A stretch of 64,000 nucleotides of DNA. Source: Amantichitinum ursilacus. Its GTDB lineage: Bacteria > Pseudomonadota > Gammaproteobacteria > Burkholderiales > Chitinibacteraceae. The notes beneath the pieces were generated by a model. The model searched no databases. It was not told where the DNA came from and was given only the letters and a program-made list of their open reading frames with translations. Positions 55,031-63,248 of this stretch are shown one piece after another. The stretch is taken from contig NZ_LAQT01000009.1 in the NCBI RefSeq assembly GCF_001294205.1, positions 248,001 to 312,000 on the forward strand, given 5' to 3'. Within the stretch, counting starts at the first letter, position 1. Each line of letters begins with the position of its first letter. A program made the position numbers and the translations under genes.

Positions 55031-55928
55031 GGCGTTCTCCTTGCGCGGCGGCGGGCTGCACCAGAGCAAAGTACGCAGCGACCAGCGCTTCGCACACCCG
55101 GCCGGGTTTAAATTGATAATGATCAATGCGGCTGACCGGCGTGACTTCAGCGGCGGTGCCGGTCAGAAAGCATTCGTCAAACTCGCCCATTTCTTCAGGC
55201 AGGATGTGGCGTTCGATCACTTCCATGCCCATCTCTTGCGCCAGCGCAATCACGGTCTGGCGCGTAATGCCGTTCAGAAAGCAATCCGGGCGCGGCGTGT
55301 ACAGCCGGTTTTCGCGCGCAAAAAAGATATTGGCGCTGGTGGCTTCAGCCACATAACCGCGCCAGTCCAGCATCAGCGCGTCATGAAAGCCGGCGTTTTC
55401 GGCTTTGTGTTTGCTCAGCGTGGCGATCATGTAATGGCCAGACGCCTTGGCCTGAAACGGGCTGCTGGAGGGAGGCGGGCGGCGCCATTCGGCCGTTTGC
55501 AAGGTAATGCCGGCCATGCGCGCGGCCGGATCAAAATAACTGGGCCATTGCCAGCATGCGATCGCCACATGAATGCGGTTATTGCGCGCGGAGGTCGCCA
55601 TCATTTCGCTGCCGCGCCAGGCCACGGGCCGCACATAGCCATCCACAATCTGGTTGCGTTCCAGCAATTGCCGGGTGGCGTTTTCCAGCTCGGCTTTCGG
55701 ATAGGGCAACTTGATATCCATGGTCTCGGCCGACGCAAACAGCCGGTCGGTATGCGCGCCCAGCTTGAACACCTGGCCGCCATACACACGCTCGCCTTCA
55801 TACACGGTGCTGCCGTAGTGCAGGCCGTGCGTTAGTACATGGATGCGCGCCGACTGCCACTCGACAAATTCGCCATCCAGCCAGACTTCGCCCGAACGCC
55901 GGTCAAACGGAATGACATTGCCGCTCAT
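55020..55928 (-). CDS. Branched-chain amino acid aminotransferase-like protein (fold IV)
   Basis: This 302-residue PLP enzyme of the IlvE family has HVLTHGLHYGSTVYEGERVY (residues 30-49), the PLP Lys in IATLSKHKAENAG (about 172) and the phosphate-binding LNGITRQTV and FLTGTAAEVTPV. It matches IlvE in length. Its position in the operon suggests a pathway-specific copy acting on leucine, valine or isoleucine, or on a related keto acid, rather than the housekeeping enzyme. It overlaps both neighbours. Confidence 0.9.
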   Translation of the reverse strand: MSGNVIPFDRRSGEVWLDGEFVEWQSARIHVLTHGLHYGSTVYEGERVYGGQVFKLGAHTDRLFASAETMDIKLPYPKAELENATRQLLERNQIVDGYVRPVAWRGSEMMATSARNNRIHVAIACWQWPSYFDPAARMAGITLQTAEWRRPPPSSSPFQAKASGHYMIATLSKHKAENAGFHDALMLDWRGYVAEATSANIFFARENRLYTPRPDCFLNGITRQTVIALAQEMGMEVIERHILPEEMGEFDECFLTGTAAEVTPVSRIDHYQFKPGRVCEALVAAYFALVQPAAAQGERHAG

Positions 55929-56995
55929 GCTGTCACCTCCGCGTCTTCCAGCACCAGGGCGCGGGTTTCCAGCACGCCCGCGCGCTCGCCTTCGCGCAGC
56001 AGGGCTTCGATTTCTTCGGGCAGGGCCGGAATACCGTGCTGCAGCCGTTGTTGCCGGTTGGCCGCTTGCGGGTCTCCCGCCACTTGTACCCGCGCGCCGT
56101 CACGCGCCGGAGTGGCGCGCACGTCGTCCATCAGGCGGCTGACTTGCTGGCGAAAGCTGGCCGGGTTGGCAAATGCGCTGGGGTCGATGGCGATCATGAA
56201 GTGGCCGATATTGCGGCCGGTATCAAAGCGCCCGGTGTCCAGATGGTCCAGTTCGTGATCGAGCGGCATGCTGGCCAGCAGGCAACTGAGGATCTGCACC
56301 ATCATCGCCAGGCCCTGGCCTTTGTAGCCGCCCAGCGGCGACAGCGAAACCACATCGGCTGGCTGCTCGGTGGGCTCGCCCGCGGCATTGAGCACCCAGC
56401 CCAGCGGCAGCGCCAGACCGTTTTTGCGATAGTGTTTGATTTGCGAATACGAGATCTGGCTGGTGGCCATATCCAGCATAAAACGCTGCTCGCCCACGCC
56501 CGGCGCCACAAAGCAGATCGGGTTGGTGCCAAACATGGCCCGCTTGCCATTAAACGGCGACATGCGCGCCGCGGCGCTGGTGGTGACCAGGCCGATCATG
56601 TTGTGGCGGGCGATTTCGAGGCCATAGATGGAGGCCGCGCCAAAATGGTTGGAATTGCCGACCGCCACCGCGCCGATGCCATGGCTTTGCGCAATGCCCA
56701 CCGCCAGTCGCGCGGCATGCAGCCCGGCGACGGTGCCCAGTGCGGCATCGGCATCCAGCGTGGCCATCGCGCCCTGGCGACGGCGCAGCATAAAGTGCGG
56801 TTTGGCTTTGCTGCGGCCTTCGTCCAGTTCACGCAGGTACAGCGCAAACAGGCGCAGGCCGTGGGTATCAATGCCCATCAACGAGGTTTCGACCAGCGCA
56901 TCGGCAAACCAGCGCGCGTGTTCGGTCGACACGCCACGGCGTTCCGCGGCGCGTTGGCAGATTAACCGGGCAATGTCCGGGTTCAGGTGTTTCAT
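55925..56995 (-). CDS. Malate/L-lactate dehydrogenase (Ldh2)-family oxidoreductase
   Basis: This 356-residue NAD(P)-dependent enzyme is of the type-2 malate/lactate/ureidoglycolate dehydrogenase family. MGIDTHGLRLFALYL (catalytic His near residue 46), VAVGNSNHFGAASIYG, MFGTNPICFVAPG and LGGYKGQGLAMMVQILSC are the family blocks. It interconverts 2-keto and 2-hydroxy acids, and some relatives reduce cyclic imines. It lies 33 bases after the radical SAM gene and overlaps the aminotransferase gene by 4 bases. Confidence 0.9.
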   Translation of the reverse strand: MKHLNPDIARLICQRAAERRGVSTEHARWFADALVETSLMGIDTHGLRLFALYLRELDEGRSKAKPHFMLRRRQGAMATLDADAALGTVAGLHAARLAVGIAQSHGIGAVAVGNSNHFGAASIYGLEIARHNMIGLVTTSAAARMSPFNGKRAMFGTNPICFVAPGVGEQRFMLDMATSQISYSQIKHYRKNGLALPLGWVLNAAGEPTEQPADVVSLSPLGGYKGQGLAMMVQILSCLLASMPLDHELDHLDTGRFDTGRNIGHFMIAIDPSAFANPASFRQQVSRLMDDVRATPARDGARVQVAGDPQAANRQQRLQHGIPALPEEIEALLREGERAGVLETRALVLEDAEVTA

Positions 56996-57028
56996 GGTGT
57001 GGAGTCCAGGTTCGGTAAAGGGCCGCGC

Positions 57029-58396
57029 TTACACGGCCAGAGTCAGGGCAATGGTTTTGCGCGGCGCGGGTTCGGCGTCGTGTTCAAAGAAAAAGTGTTG
57101 CTGGCCAAACGCGGGCACCAGGTCGTCCAGCCACGTGGCTTGCGGATCAAAGCGCGCGTAAAACGGGCGCAAGACCCAGTCCGGATTGCGGGCCTGCAAG
57201 AAGGTCAGCACAAACACTTTTTCGCCTGCCACCACTTCGATGCCGTTGATCACCACCTTGCCGTAGAAGGTGCTCATCGACGGCCCGCGCACGGTGCGCG
57301 CCAGGCCAGACACGCCGGTGTAGGCGGTGCGGAAAATCTGGAAAGCCTGTGCCAGCGGTAGCTCGAAATAGTGGCTGGGGCCGGTATCGCGCTCGACAAA
57401 CATGTAATAAGGAATCGCGCCCAGGCGTACGCCTTCCACCCACAGTTCGCGCCACGCATACGGGTCTTCGTTGATATGGCGGATGACCGGCGACTGCATG
57501 CGCAAGGTGGCGCCGGTGCCGGTAATGCGGCGCACCGCTTCTTTGGCAATGGCCGGGCGCAGCTCCACCGGATGGCTGTAATGACCCATGATCGCCAGGT
57601 TTTTGCCCGAGGCGACCACCTGGCGGAACAACGCCAGCAGCGCATCGGCATCTTTATCGGTAACAAAGCGCTGCGGCCAGTACGCCACCGATTTGGTGCC
57701 GATGCGGATGCTCTTGATTTGCGGCAGTTGCAGCAGCGGCTCGATGTATCCGGCAAGCGAGCGCGTGTTCATGATCAGCGGATCGCCGCCCGTGATCAGC
57801 ACATCGGTCACTTCGGGGTACTGGCGCAGATAAGCCACCAGCTCTTCCGCCTCACTGGCGTTGAACTTGAGTTCTTCTTCACCAATAAACTGCGCCCAGC
57901 GAAAGCAGAAGGTGCAATAGGCGTGGCAGGTCTGGCCCGCGCCGGGGAAAAACAGCACGGTTTCGGGGTATTTATGCTGCACGCCCGCCAGCGGTTTGCC
58001 GTCCAGCAGCGCGGCGTTATGCGTGAGCTGGCCCGCCGGATGCGGATTCATGCGGCGCCAGATCAATTCCACCCTGCGCTTGATTGCCACCTGATCGCCC
58101 GCGGCAATTAATGCGTGCAACGATTCATATTCTTCTTCCAGCAACATATCGCGATGCGGAAAGGTGAGCCGGAACATCGGATCATTGGGTACATTATTCC
58201 AGTCGATCAATGTGCTCAATACATATTGATTGGTGCGAAAAGGCATAACGCGCGAAACAACGTTAATGGCTTCCTGTAATTCAGGCGTTAATTTATGCCA
58301 GTATTCAGTATCCTGAATCGACTTGGCTGTATAAGGCTTGAATTTTTCAAACTCGATCACATCCTGCACAATCCGCCTCGCAAAAAAAGTAAACAA
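57029..58396 (-). CDS. KamA-family radical SAM enzyme, amino-acid 2,3-aminomutase-like
   Basis: This 455-residue enzyme has the radical SAM motif CHAYCTFC (Cys157, Cys161, Cys164) followed by FRWAQF, and ITGGDPLIMN near 200. These are the blocks of the KamA family, which contains lysine, glutamate and arginine 2,3-aminomutases, PLP-dependent enzymes that move an alpha-amino group to the beta carbon. It is longer than EpmB (about 340), closer to KamA proper. As the first gene of the minus arm it may supply a beta-amino acid. The substrate cannot be read from sequence. Confidence 0.9.
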   Translation of the reverse strand: MFTFFARRIVQDVIEFEKFKPYTAKSIQDTEYWHKLTPELQEAINVVSRVMPFRTNQYVLSTLIDWNNVPNDPMFRLTFPHRDMLLEEEYESLHALIAAGDQVAIKRRVELIWRRMNPHPAGQLTHNAALLDGKPLAGVQHKYPETVLFFPGAGQTCHAYCTFCFRWAQFIGEEELKFNASEAEELVAYLRQYPEVTDVLITGGDPLIMNTRSLAGYIEPLLQLPQIKSIRIGTKSVAYWPQRFVTDKDADALLALFRQVVASGKNLAIMGHYSHPVELRPAIAKEAVRRITGTGATLRMQSPVIRHINEDPYAWRELWVEGVRLGAIPYYMFVERDTGPSHYFELPLAQAFQIFRTAYTGVSGLARTVRGPSMSTFYGKVVINGIEVVAGEKVFVLTFLQARNPDWVLRPFYARFDPQATWLDDLVPAFGQQHFFFEHDAEPAPRKTIALTLAV

Positions 58397-58569
58397 GCTT
58401 CATGCCGGTAGCCTTAATGCGCCATTTAATGCACGCGCTATCGGGCCTTTGCGCTAACCATTGCTCGGGGCGTAACAGGGCGCGCCGCCGTTTAAAAACG
58501 GCTGCGGGGTTACGGCCACGATGAATCAGTCAGATCGGGTTACCCCACCGCGATAACGGCGGGCTGGCG

Positions 58570-58627
58570 CTCTGGCGCAATGAGGCCAGAGGGCGCCTGC
58601 GGGGCGGGTGCGCCGCCGCAGGGTTTT
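58570..58627. other. Two adjacent hairpins between the GST and KamA-family genes
   Basis: CTCTGGC/GCCAGAG (58570-58591) and CCTGCGG/CCGCAGG (58596-58622, followed by GTTTTATT). They lie just past the 3' end of the minus-strand GST gene. The second would terminate plus-strand transcription best. Confidence 0.45.
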
Positions 58628-58654
58628 ATTCGGGCTTGCGCCCGCGTACGCGGC

Positions 58655-59287
58655 TTAGCGGGTTTGCTGCACCCAACGTTGCACGCTGTTGCGCTGCCAC
58701 TGCTTTTGCACATACGCCGCCAGGTTGGCCGGTACCTCATCGCCATTGGCTACCAGGCGGTTAAGCATCACGGCCAGATCGGTATCGGCAATGCTCCATT
58801 CGCCAAACAGCGGGTCGGAACCGTGATCCAGCAACTGGTTGGCCACGCGGAACAGTTTGTCGACGGCCACGCGTGCTTCGTCGGATAAAGGCGTTTCTTT
58901 TTTGCCAAAGTAGATCAGATCAGCCGGGCGTTCTTTGCGCACCACCAGCAGATCGCTGCGCAGCCACGCCTGGATTTGCCGGGCGCGGGCGCGGTCATGC
59001 GCGGCCTTGGGGTACAGCGCGCGGCGGCCGGTTTCGGCAAAGGTTTCGTCCAGGTATTCAGCAATGGCCGAGGATTCCGACACGTTAAAACCGTTGTGCA
59101 CCAGCGTGGGCACTTTGTTGGTGATCGACAATTGCGTGTAATCGGGCAGGTAATTGGCGCGCTGTTTCAGATCGACTTTGACGATATCAAATTCGAGTTC
59201 TTTTTCGGTTAAAGCCACAAATGCCGACATGGCAAATACGCTGACAAAATCCGCGCCGACATACAGCGTTAATTGGGGATTGCTCAT
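58655..59287 (-). CDS. yfcF: Glutathione S-transferase, YfcF-like
   Basis: This 210-residue GST has a thioredoxin-like N-terminal domain (LTLYVGADFVSVFAMSAFVA; ITNKVPTLVHNGFNVSESSA with the cis-Pro and glutathione-binding SESSAI) and a helical C-terminal domain with ARARQIQAWLRSDL and LFGEWSIADTDLAVMLNRL. These strings closely follow E. coli YfcF, a GST with peroxidase activity. Two ATGs lie in a row; the second (59287) is better spaced from AGGAG. It is unrelated in sequence to the adjacent biosynthetic cluster. Confidence 0.9.
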   Translation of the reverse strand: MSNPQLTLYVGADFVSVFAMSAFVALTEKELEFDIVKVDLKQRANYLPDYTQLSITNKVPTLVHNGFNVSESSAIAEYLDETFAETGRRALYPKAAHDRARARQIQAWLRSDLLVVRKERPADLIYFGKKETPLSDEARVAVDKLFRVANQLLDHGSDPLFGEWSIADTDLAVMLNRLVANGDEVPANLAAYVQKQWQRNSVQRWVQQTR

Positions 59288-59648
59288 CATGACTCCTGGT
59301 TTATATCGATTTGATGACACTTGTTTGAATTCTGCTAACTGGTGGGTGTTCTTTTGCGATATTGGCCTGGCGTTGCCGCGATTATCTTGCTGGCCTGTTT
59401 TTAACTTACGGCCGGATGTTATAGCGCTTTCAAAGCAATCTATAGATACAGAAAAATTTCATTTAATGAATACAGGTGCATAGCAGATTAACGGTATTAA
59501 ATAGCAATTTATGACATTCGAATAAAGCCCGAAAAGCGCGTCTGAAACGTGGGGCCAGGCGCGCACGCACAGGGCTGCCACGCGTTGTGCTTTCAGCACC
59601 TGGCGCAGTGTTGCTAAAATCGGGGCTGAATTTTGATCCAGGCCTCTC
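59288..59648. other. Divergent intergenic region, GST and uvrC
   Basis: This 361-base stretch holds no gene I can support. The part at about 59400-59530 is AT-rich and unlike the neighbours. A GCTAAAAT segment at 59613-59620 could hold the uvrC -10 element, but its -35 is unclear. Confidence 0.45.
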
Positions 59649-61508
59649 ATGTCCGACTCCGTGGCGCAAGCCGCTCCTGATTCCGATCCCCAAGCCCGCC
59701 TTGAACGTCACCTGGCGTTTGTAAAAGCGCTGCCGCTGCTGCCCGGCGTGTATCGCATGCTGGCGGGCGATGGCACGGTGCTGTATGTCGGCAAAGCCAT
59801 CAGCTTGCGTAAGCGTGTGGGCTCGTATTTTCAGAAAAACGACCACAGCCCACGCATCCGCCTGATGCTGACGCAAGTCGAGCGCATCGAAACCACGGTG
59901 GTGCGCTCCGAAGCCGAAGCGTTGGTACTGGAAAACAACCTGATCAAGGCATTGGCGCCGCGCTATAACATCTTGTTTCGCGACGACAAAAGCTATCCCT
60001 ATCTGGTGGTGACGGGCCATAAAACACCGCGACTGGCGTATTACCGCGGCGCGCTGGACAAGCGTAATCAGTATTTCGGGCCGTTTCCAAGCGGCTATGT
60101 GGTCAAGGAAAGCATTCAGCTGTTGCAGAAGGTGTTCAAGCTGCGCACCTGCGAAGACACGGTGTTTGCCAATCGCTCGCGCCCCTGTTTGCTGCATCAG
60201 ATCAAGCGCTGTTCCGCGCCCTGTGTGGACCTGATTACGCCCGAGGACTATCGGGCCGACGTCAATAACGCGGTGCTGTTTTTAAACGGCCGCGCCAACG
60301 AATTGCTGCTGGAGCTGGAAACGCGCATGGCGCGTTTGTCGGAAGAGTGGAAGTTTGAAGAAGCCGCCGCCATCCGCGACCAGATCCAGGCGCTGGCGCG
60401 GATTCAGGAACGGCAGTTTGTGTCGAGTAATACCAACGAGCTGGACGCCGATATCGTCGCCGCCGTGGTGGAAAACGGCACGGTGTGCCTGAACCTCGCC
60501 ATGGTGCGTGGCGGCCGACACGTGGGCGACAAAAATCTGTTCCCCACGCACGCGGAGGATTACGACGAGGCCGAAGCGCTGGAAGCCTTCCTCGCCCAGC
60601 ATTATCTGGACCGCACGGTGCCGCCGGTGGTGATCTGTTCGCCCGCGCCGCCCAATCTGGACGTGCTGACGCAACTGTTGACCGAGCAAGCGCAACGCAA
60701 AGTGATCATCAACGCCAATCCCAACGGCGAACGTCGGGTGTGGCTGGAAATGGCGCGCAAAAACGCCAGCCTGGCCATCCAGCAACGCAGCAGCCATGCC
60801 GCCAGCCAGTCCGGGCGCTTGCAAGCGCTGATCGAAGCTTTGGGTTTGCCGGAAGACGCGGCACGCATCGAGTGCTTTGATATTTCGCACACCATGGGCG
60901 AGGCCACCGTGGCGTCGTGCGTGGTGTTTGATGATGGCGATATCCAGACCAGCCAGTACCGGCGCTACAACATCAATGGGATTACGCCGGGCGATGACTA
61001 TGCCGCCATGCGCCAGGCCTTGACGCGCCGTTATGAGAAAATTGCAGCTGGCGAAGGTAAGGTGCCCGATCTTATTTTGATCGACGGCGGCAAAGGTCAG
61101 TTGTCGATGGCTGAGGCGGTGATGGAAGAGGTGGGCCTGCCGCAACCGGCGCTGATCGGCGTGGCCAAAGGCGAAACGCGTAAAGCCGGGCTGGAGCAAC
61201 TGGTATTTGCCAGCACGCACAATGTGCTGCAACTGCCCCGCGACCATCCGGGCCTGCACCTGATCCAGCAAATCCGCGATGAGGCGCACCGGTTTGCCAT
61301 TACCGGGCACCGTGCGCGCCGCGCCAAGGCGCGTGTGGCGTCCAGCCTGGAAGAAATTGAAGGCGTTGGCCCCAAGCGGCGGCAGAAATTGCTGGCGCGC
61401 TTTGGCGGGCTGCAAGGCGTAAAAGGCGCGGGCGTGGATGATTTGATGCAGGTGGACGGTATTAGCCAGGCGCTGGCCGAGAAGATTCATGCCGCATTGC
61501 GGGGCTAG
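59649..61508 (+). CDS. uvrC: Excinuclease ABC subunit C
   Basis: This 619-residue nuclease makes both incisions in nucleotide excision repair with UvrA and UvrB. It has the GIY-YIG domain ([20 protein letters not shown], residues about 32-51), a Cys-rich region ([13 protein letters not shown]), a UVR motif near 235 ([20 protein letters not shown]), the RNase H-like domain with [12 protein letters not shown] near 410 and [12 protein letters not shown] near 480, and a helix-hairpin-helix pair at the end ([19 protein letters not shown]). The length fits. pgsA follows, as in many proteobacteria. Confidence 0.97.
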   Translation: MSDSVAQAAPDSDPQARLERHLAFVKALPLLPGVYRMLAGDGTVLYVGKAISLRKRVGSYFQKNDHSPRIRLMLTQVERIETTVVRSEAEALVLENNLIKALAPRYNILFRDDKSYPYLVVTGHKTPRLAYYRGALDKRNQYFGPFPSGYVVKESIQLLQKVFKLRTCEDTVFANRSRPCLLHQIKRCSAPCVDLITPEDYRADVNNAVLFLNGRANELLLELETRMARLSEEWKFEEAAAIRDQIQALARIQERQFVSSNTNELDADIVAAVVENGTVCLNLAMVRGGRHVGDKNLFPTHAEDYDEAEALEAFLAQHYLDRTVPPVVICSPAPPNLDVLTQLLTEQAQRKVIINANPNGERRVWLEMARKNASLAIQQRSSHAASQSGRLQALIEALGLPEDAARIECFDISHTMGEATVASCVVFDDGDIQTSQYRRYNINGITPGDDYAAMRQALTRRYEKIAAGEGKVPDLILIDGGKGQLSMAEAVMEEVGLPQPALIGVAKGETRKAGLEQLVFASTHNVLQLPRDHPGLHLIQQIRDEAHRFAITGHRARRAKARVASSLEEIEGVGPKRRQKLLARFGGLQGVKGAGVDDLMQVDGISQALAEKIHAALRG

Positions 61509-61630
61509 TCGCTGCGTGTTGCCTGCGCGCGCCGCCAATTTGAAAACGGCGTGTAAATGCACGCAGCGCTGTAAGACTAGCTGCGCATGTGCTGTTAGAA
61601 TGCGGGTTTTGAACCGGACCGTGGCCCGCG

Positions 61631-62200
61631 ATGCCTTTTAATCTGCCGATCTTTCTGACCTGGCTGCGTGTAGCCGCAATTCCGGTATTTGTCGGCTTGT
61701 TCTATCTGCCCGACACCGCGGTTGCCATGCCGATGAAGAACATGATCGGCACCGCCATCTTTGCCGTGGCGGCGCTTACCGACTGGTTTGACGGGTTTCT
61801 GGCGCGGCGCTGGAACCAGACATCGTCATTTGGCGCTTTTCTTGATCCGGTGGCCGACAAGCTGATGGTGGCTGCGGCGCTGATCCTGCTGGTGGAACTG
61901 GAGCGCGCGCCGTCGTGGCTGGCCGTCATTATCATCGGTCGCGAAATTACCATTTCTGCATTACGTGAATGGATGGCACAGCTTGGCAAATCGCGCAGCG
62001 TGGCCGTCGCTACCATCGGCAAATTCAAGACCACGGCGCAGATGATCGCAATCCTGTTCCTGCTCTGGAACGACCCGCTCATCCCCGGTGTACCCACCTT
62101 GTTTATCGGAATGCTCGCGCTGTATGTCGCCGGCGTGCTGACCATCATTTCGATGTTCTATTACTTGCGCGTGGCGGCACAGCAGTTTCGCAGCGTGTAA
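61631..62200 (+). CDS. pgsA: CDP-diacylglycerol-glycerol-3-phosphate 3-phosphatidyltransferase
   Basis: This 189-residue membrane enzyme makes phosphatidylglycerol phosphate. The CDP-alcohol phosphatidyltransferase motif D-x2-D-G-x2-A-R-x8-G-x3-D-x3-D is complete in DWFDGFLARR...GAFLDPVADK (residues about 51-77). About four to six hydrophobic helices follow. It comes 122 bases after uvrC, its usual neighbour. A short CCGGCA/TGCCGG dyad follows the stop. Confidence 0.95.
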   Translation: MPFNLPIFLTWLRVAAIPVFVGLFYLPDTAVAMPMKNMIGTAIFAVAALTDWFDGFLARRWNQTSSFGAFLDPVADKLMVAAALILLVELERAPSWLAVIIIGREITISALREWMAQLGKSRSVAVATIGKFKTTAQMIAILFLLWNDPLIPGVPTLFIGMLALYVAGVLTIISMFYYLRVAAQQFRSV

Positions 62201-62222
62201 CCGGCACGATGCCGGCGTGGAC

Positions 62223-63080
62223 TTAGACCACGCCGAGGGCCACGCGCTCATCCAGTTGTGCGCGGATTTCCTGCGCCAGACATTGCACCAGTTCGTGATC
62301 AACGCTGAGCGGGCGCGCGCTGATATGCACCGGTAGCGGCCGCAAGTGCCAATCATTGGCGTTGCCCAATACCTTGAAACCGGTGCGACAAGCCGGGCAG
62401 GCGATCACATCGCCGCTACGGGTTTTGTGGGGAATGGCGATGATCGGGCCGCAGGTGGGGCAGTGCTGCATGGCGATACCTTTCTCGGAATGCCCCGCGA
62501 TGTCGTCAAACGCGCCTGCGCGCGCCATCTTGATAAAGTGTCGCGCCAGTCCGCCATCAAATTGCGTATCGATATTATCTTCAATGGCTTGCAAGGCGGG
62601 CTCGATGCCGAGTTGGCGGCGATAGGAGCGCGTTGAGGTCATCGCATCAAACGCGTCTACCAGCCCGACGATGCGCGCCACCAGCGGCAGCGCGTCGCCT
62701 TGCAGACCTTGCGGATAGCCCGTGCCATCGGGTGTTTCGTGATGCATCAGCACCGATTCACGGACCAGATGCGCTAGCGGATGGCCCACCAATGCGGCCA
62801 GACCGGTTTCCGGATGCGCGCGCATGGCATCGAACTCTTCGTCGCTCAGGCGGGTCGGTTTATTGAGGATGGTTTCGGCCACGCCGATCTTGCCCAGATC
62901 ATGCACCAGCGCGCCGAGCGTAATTTGCGCGACGTCGGGCGCGGGCAATTTGAGATCCAACGCCAGGCGTCGCGCCAGTTGCGATACGCGCCATAAATGT
63001 CCGCCCGCCCACGCGTCGCGCGCTTCCACCAGGGCGGCCTGGGTTATCAGGCTGATCAACAAGCGGGTCAGTAAATCCAT
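62223..63080 (-). CDS. HD-GYP domain protein with C-terminal zinc ribbon
   Basis: This 285-residue protein has an HD-GYP domain: His60-Asp61 in LVHDLGKIG, and HHETPDGTGYP at residues 113-123 with the GYP triplet intact, so cyclic-di-GMP phosphodiesterase activity is plausible. After the domain, Cys207, Cys210, Cys228 and Cys231 (CPTC...CPAC) form a likely zinc ribbon. There is no receiver or GAF domain. It converges with pgsA and is divergent from the DAHP synthase gene. Confidence 0.88.
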   Translation of the reverse strand: MDLLTRLLISLITQAALVEARDAWAGGHLWRVSQLARRLALDLKLPAPDVAQITLGALVHDLGKIGVAETILNKPTRLSDEEFDAMRAHPETGLAALVGHPLAHLVRESVLMHHETPDGTGYPQGLQGDALPLVARIVGLVDAFDAMTSTRSYRRQLGIEPALQAIEDNIDTQFDGGLARHFIKMARAGAFDDIAGHSEKGIAMQHCPTCGPIIAIPHKTRSGDVIACPACRTGFKVLGNANDWHLRPLPVHISARPLSVDHELVQCLAQEIRAQLDERVALGVV

Positions 63081-63248
63081 ATCAGCCTTGTGCTGGGGTT
63101 GCTGTGATTACGCTAAAAACGGCCGCGTAAGCCGTGTAATGACCTGATTGGCACTCGTAGAGGTTGCCTGAACCGGCGCTCTGGTTTCCAATCGGGGTCT
63201 TGCGCTTTTTGCCTTCCCGTCTTCGGACACGAATATTCAGGAACAACC

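Noticed and set aside
61509-61630. A tRNA gene between uvrC and pgsA
   Set aside because: No cloverleaf, T-arm consensus or CCA end could be found in the gap.
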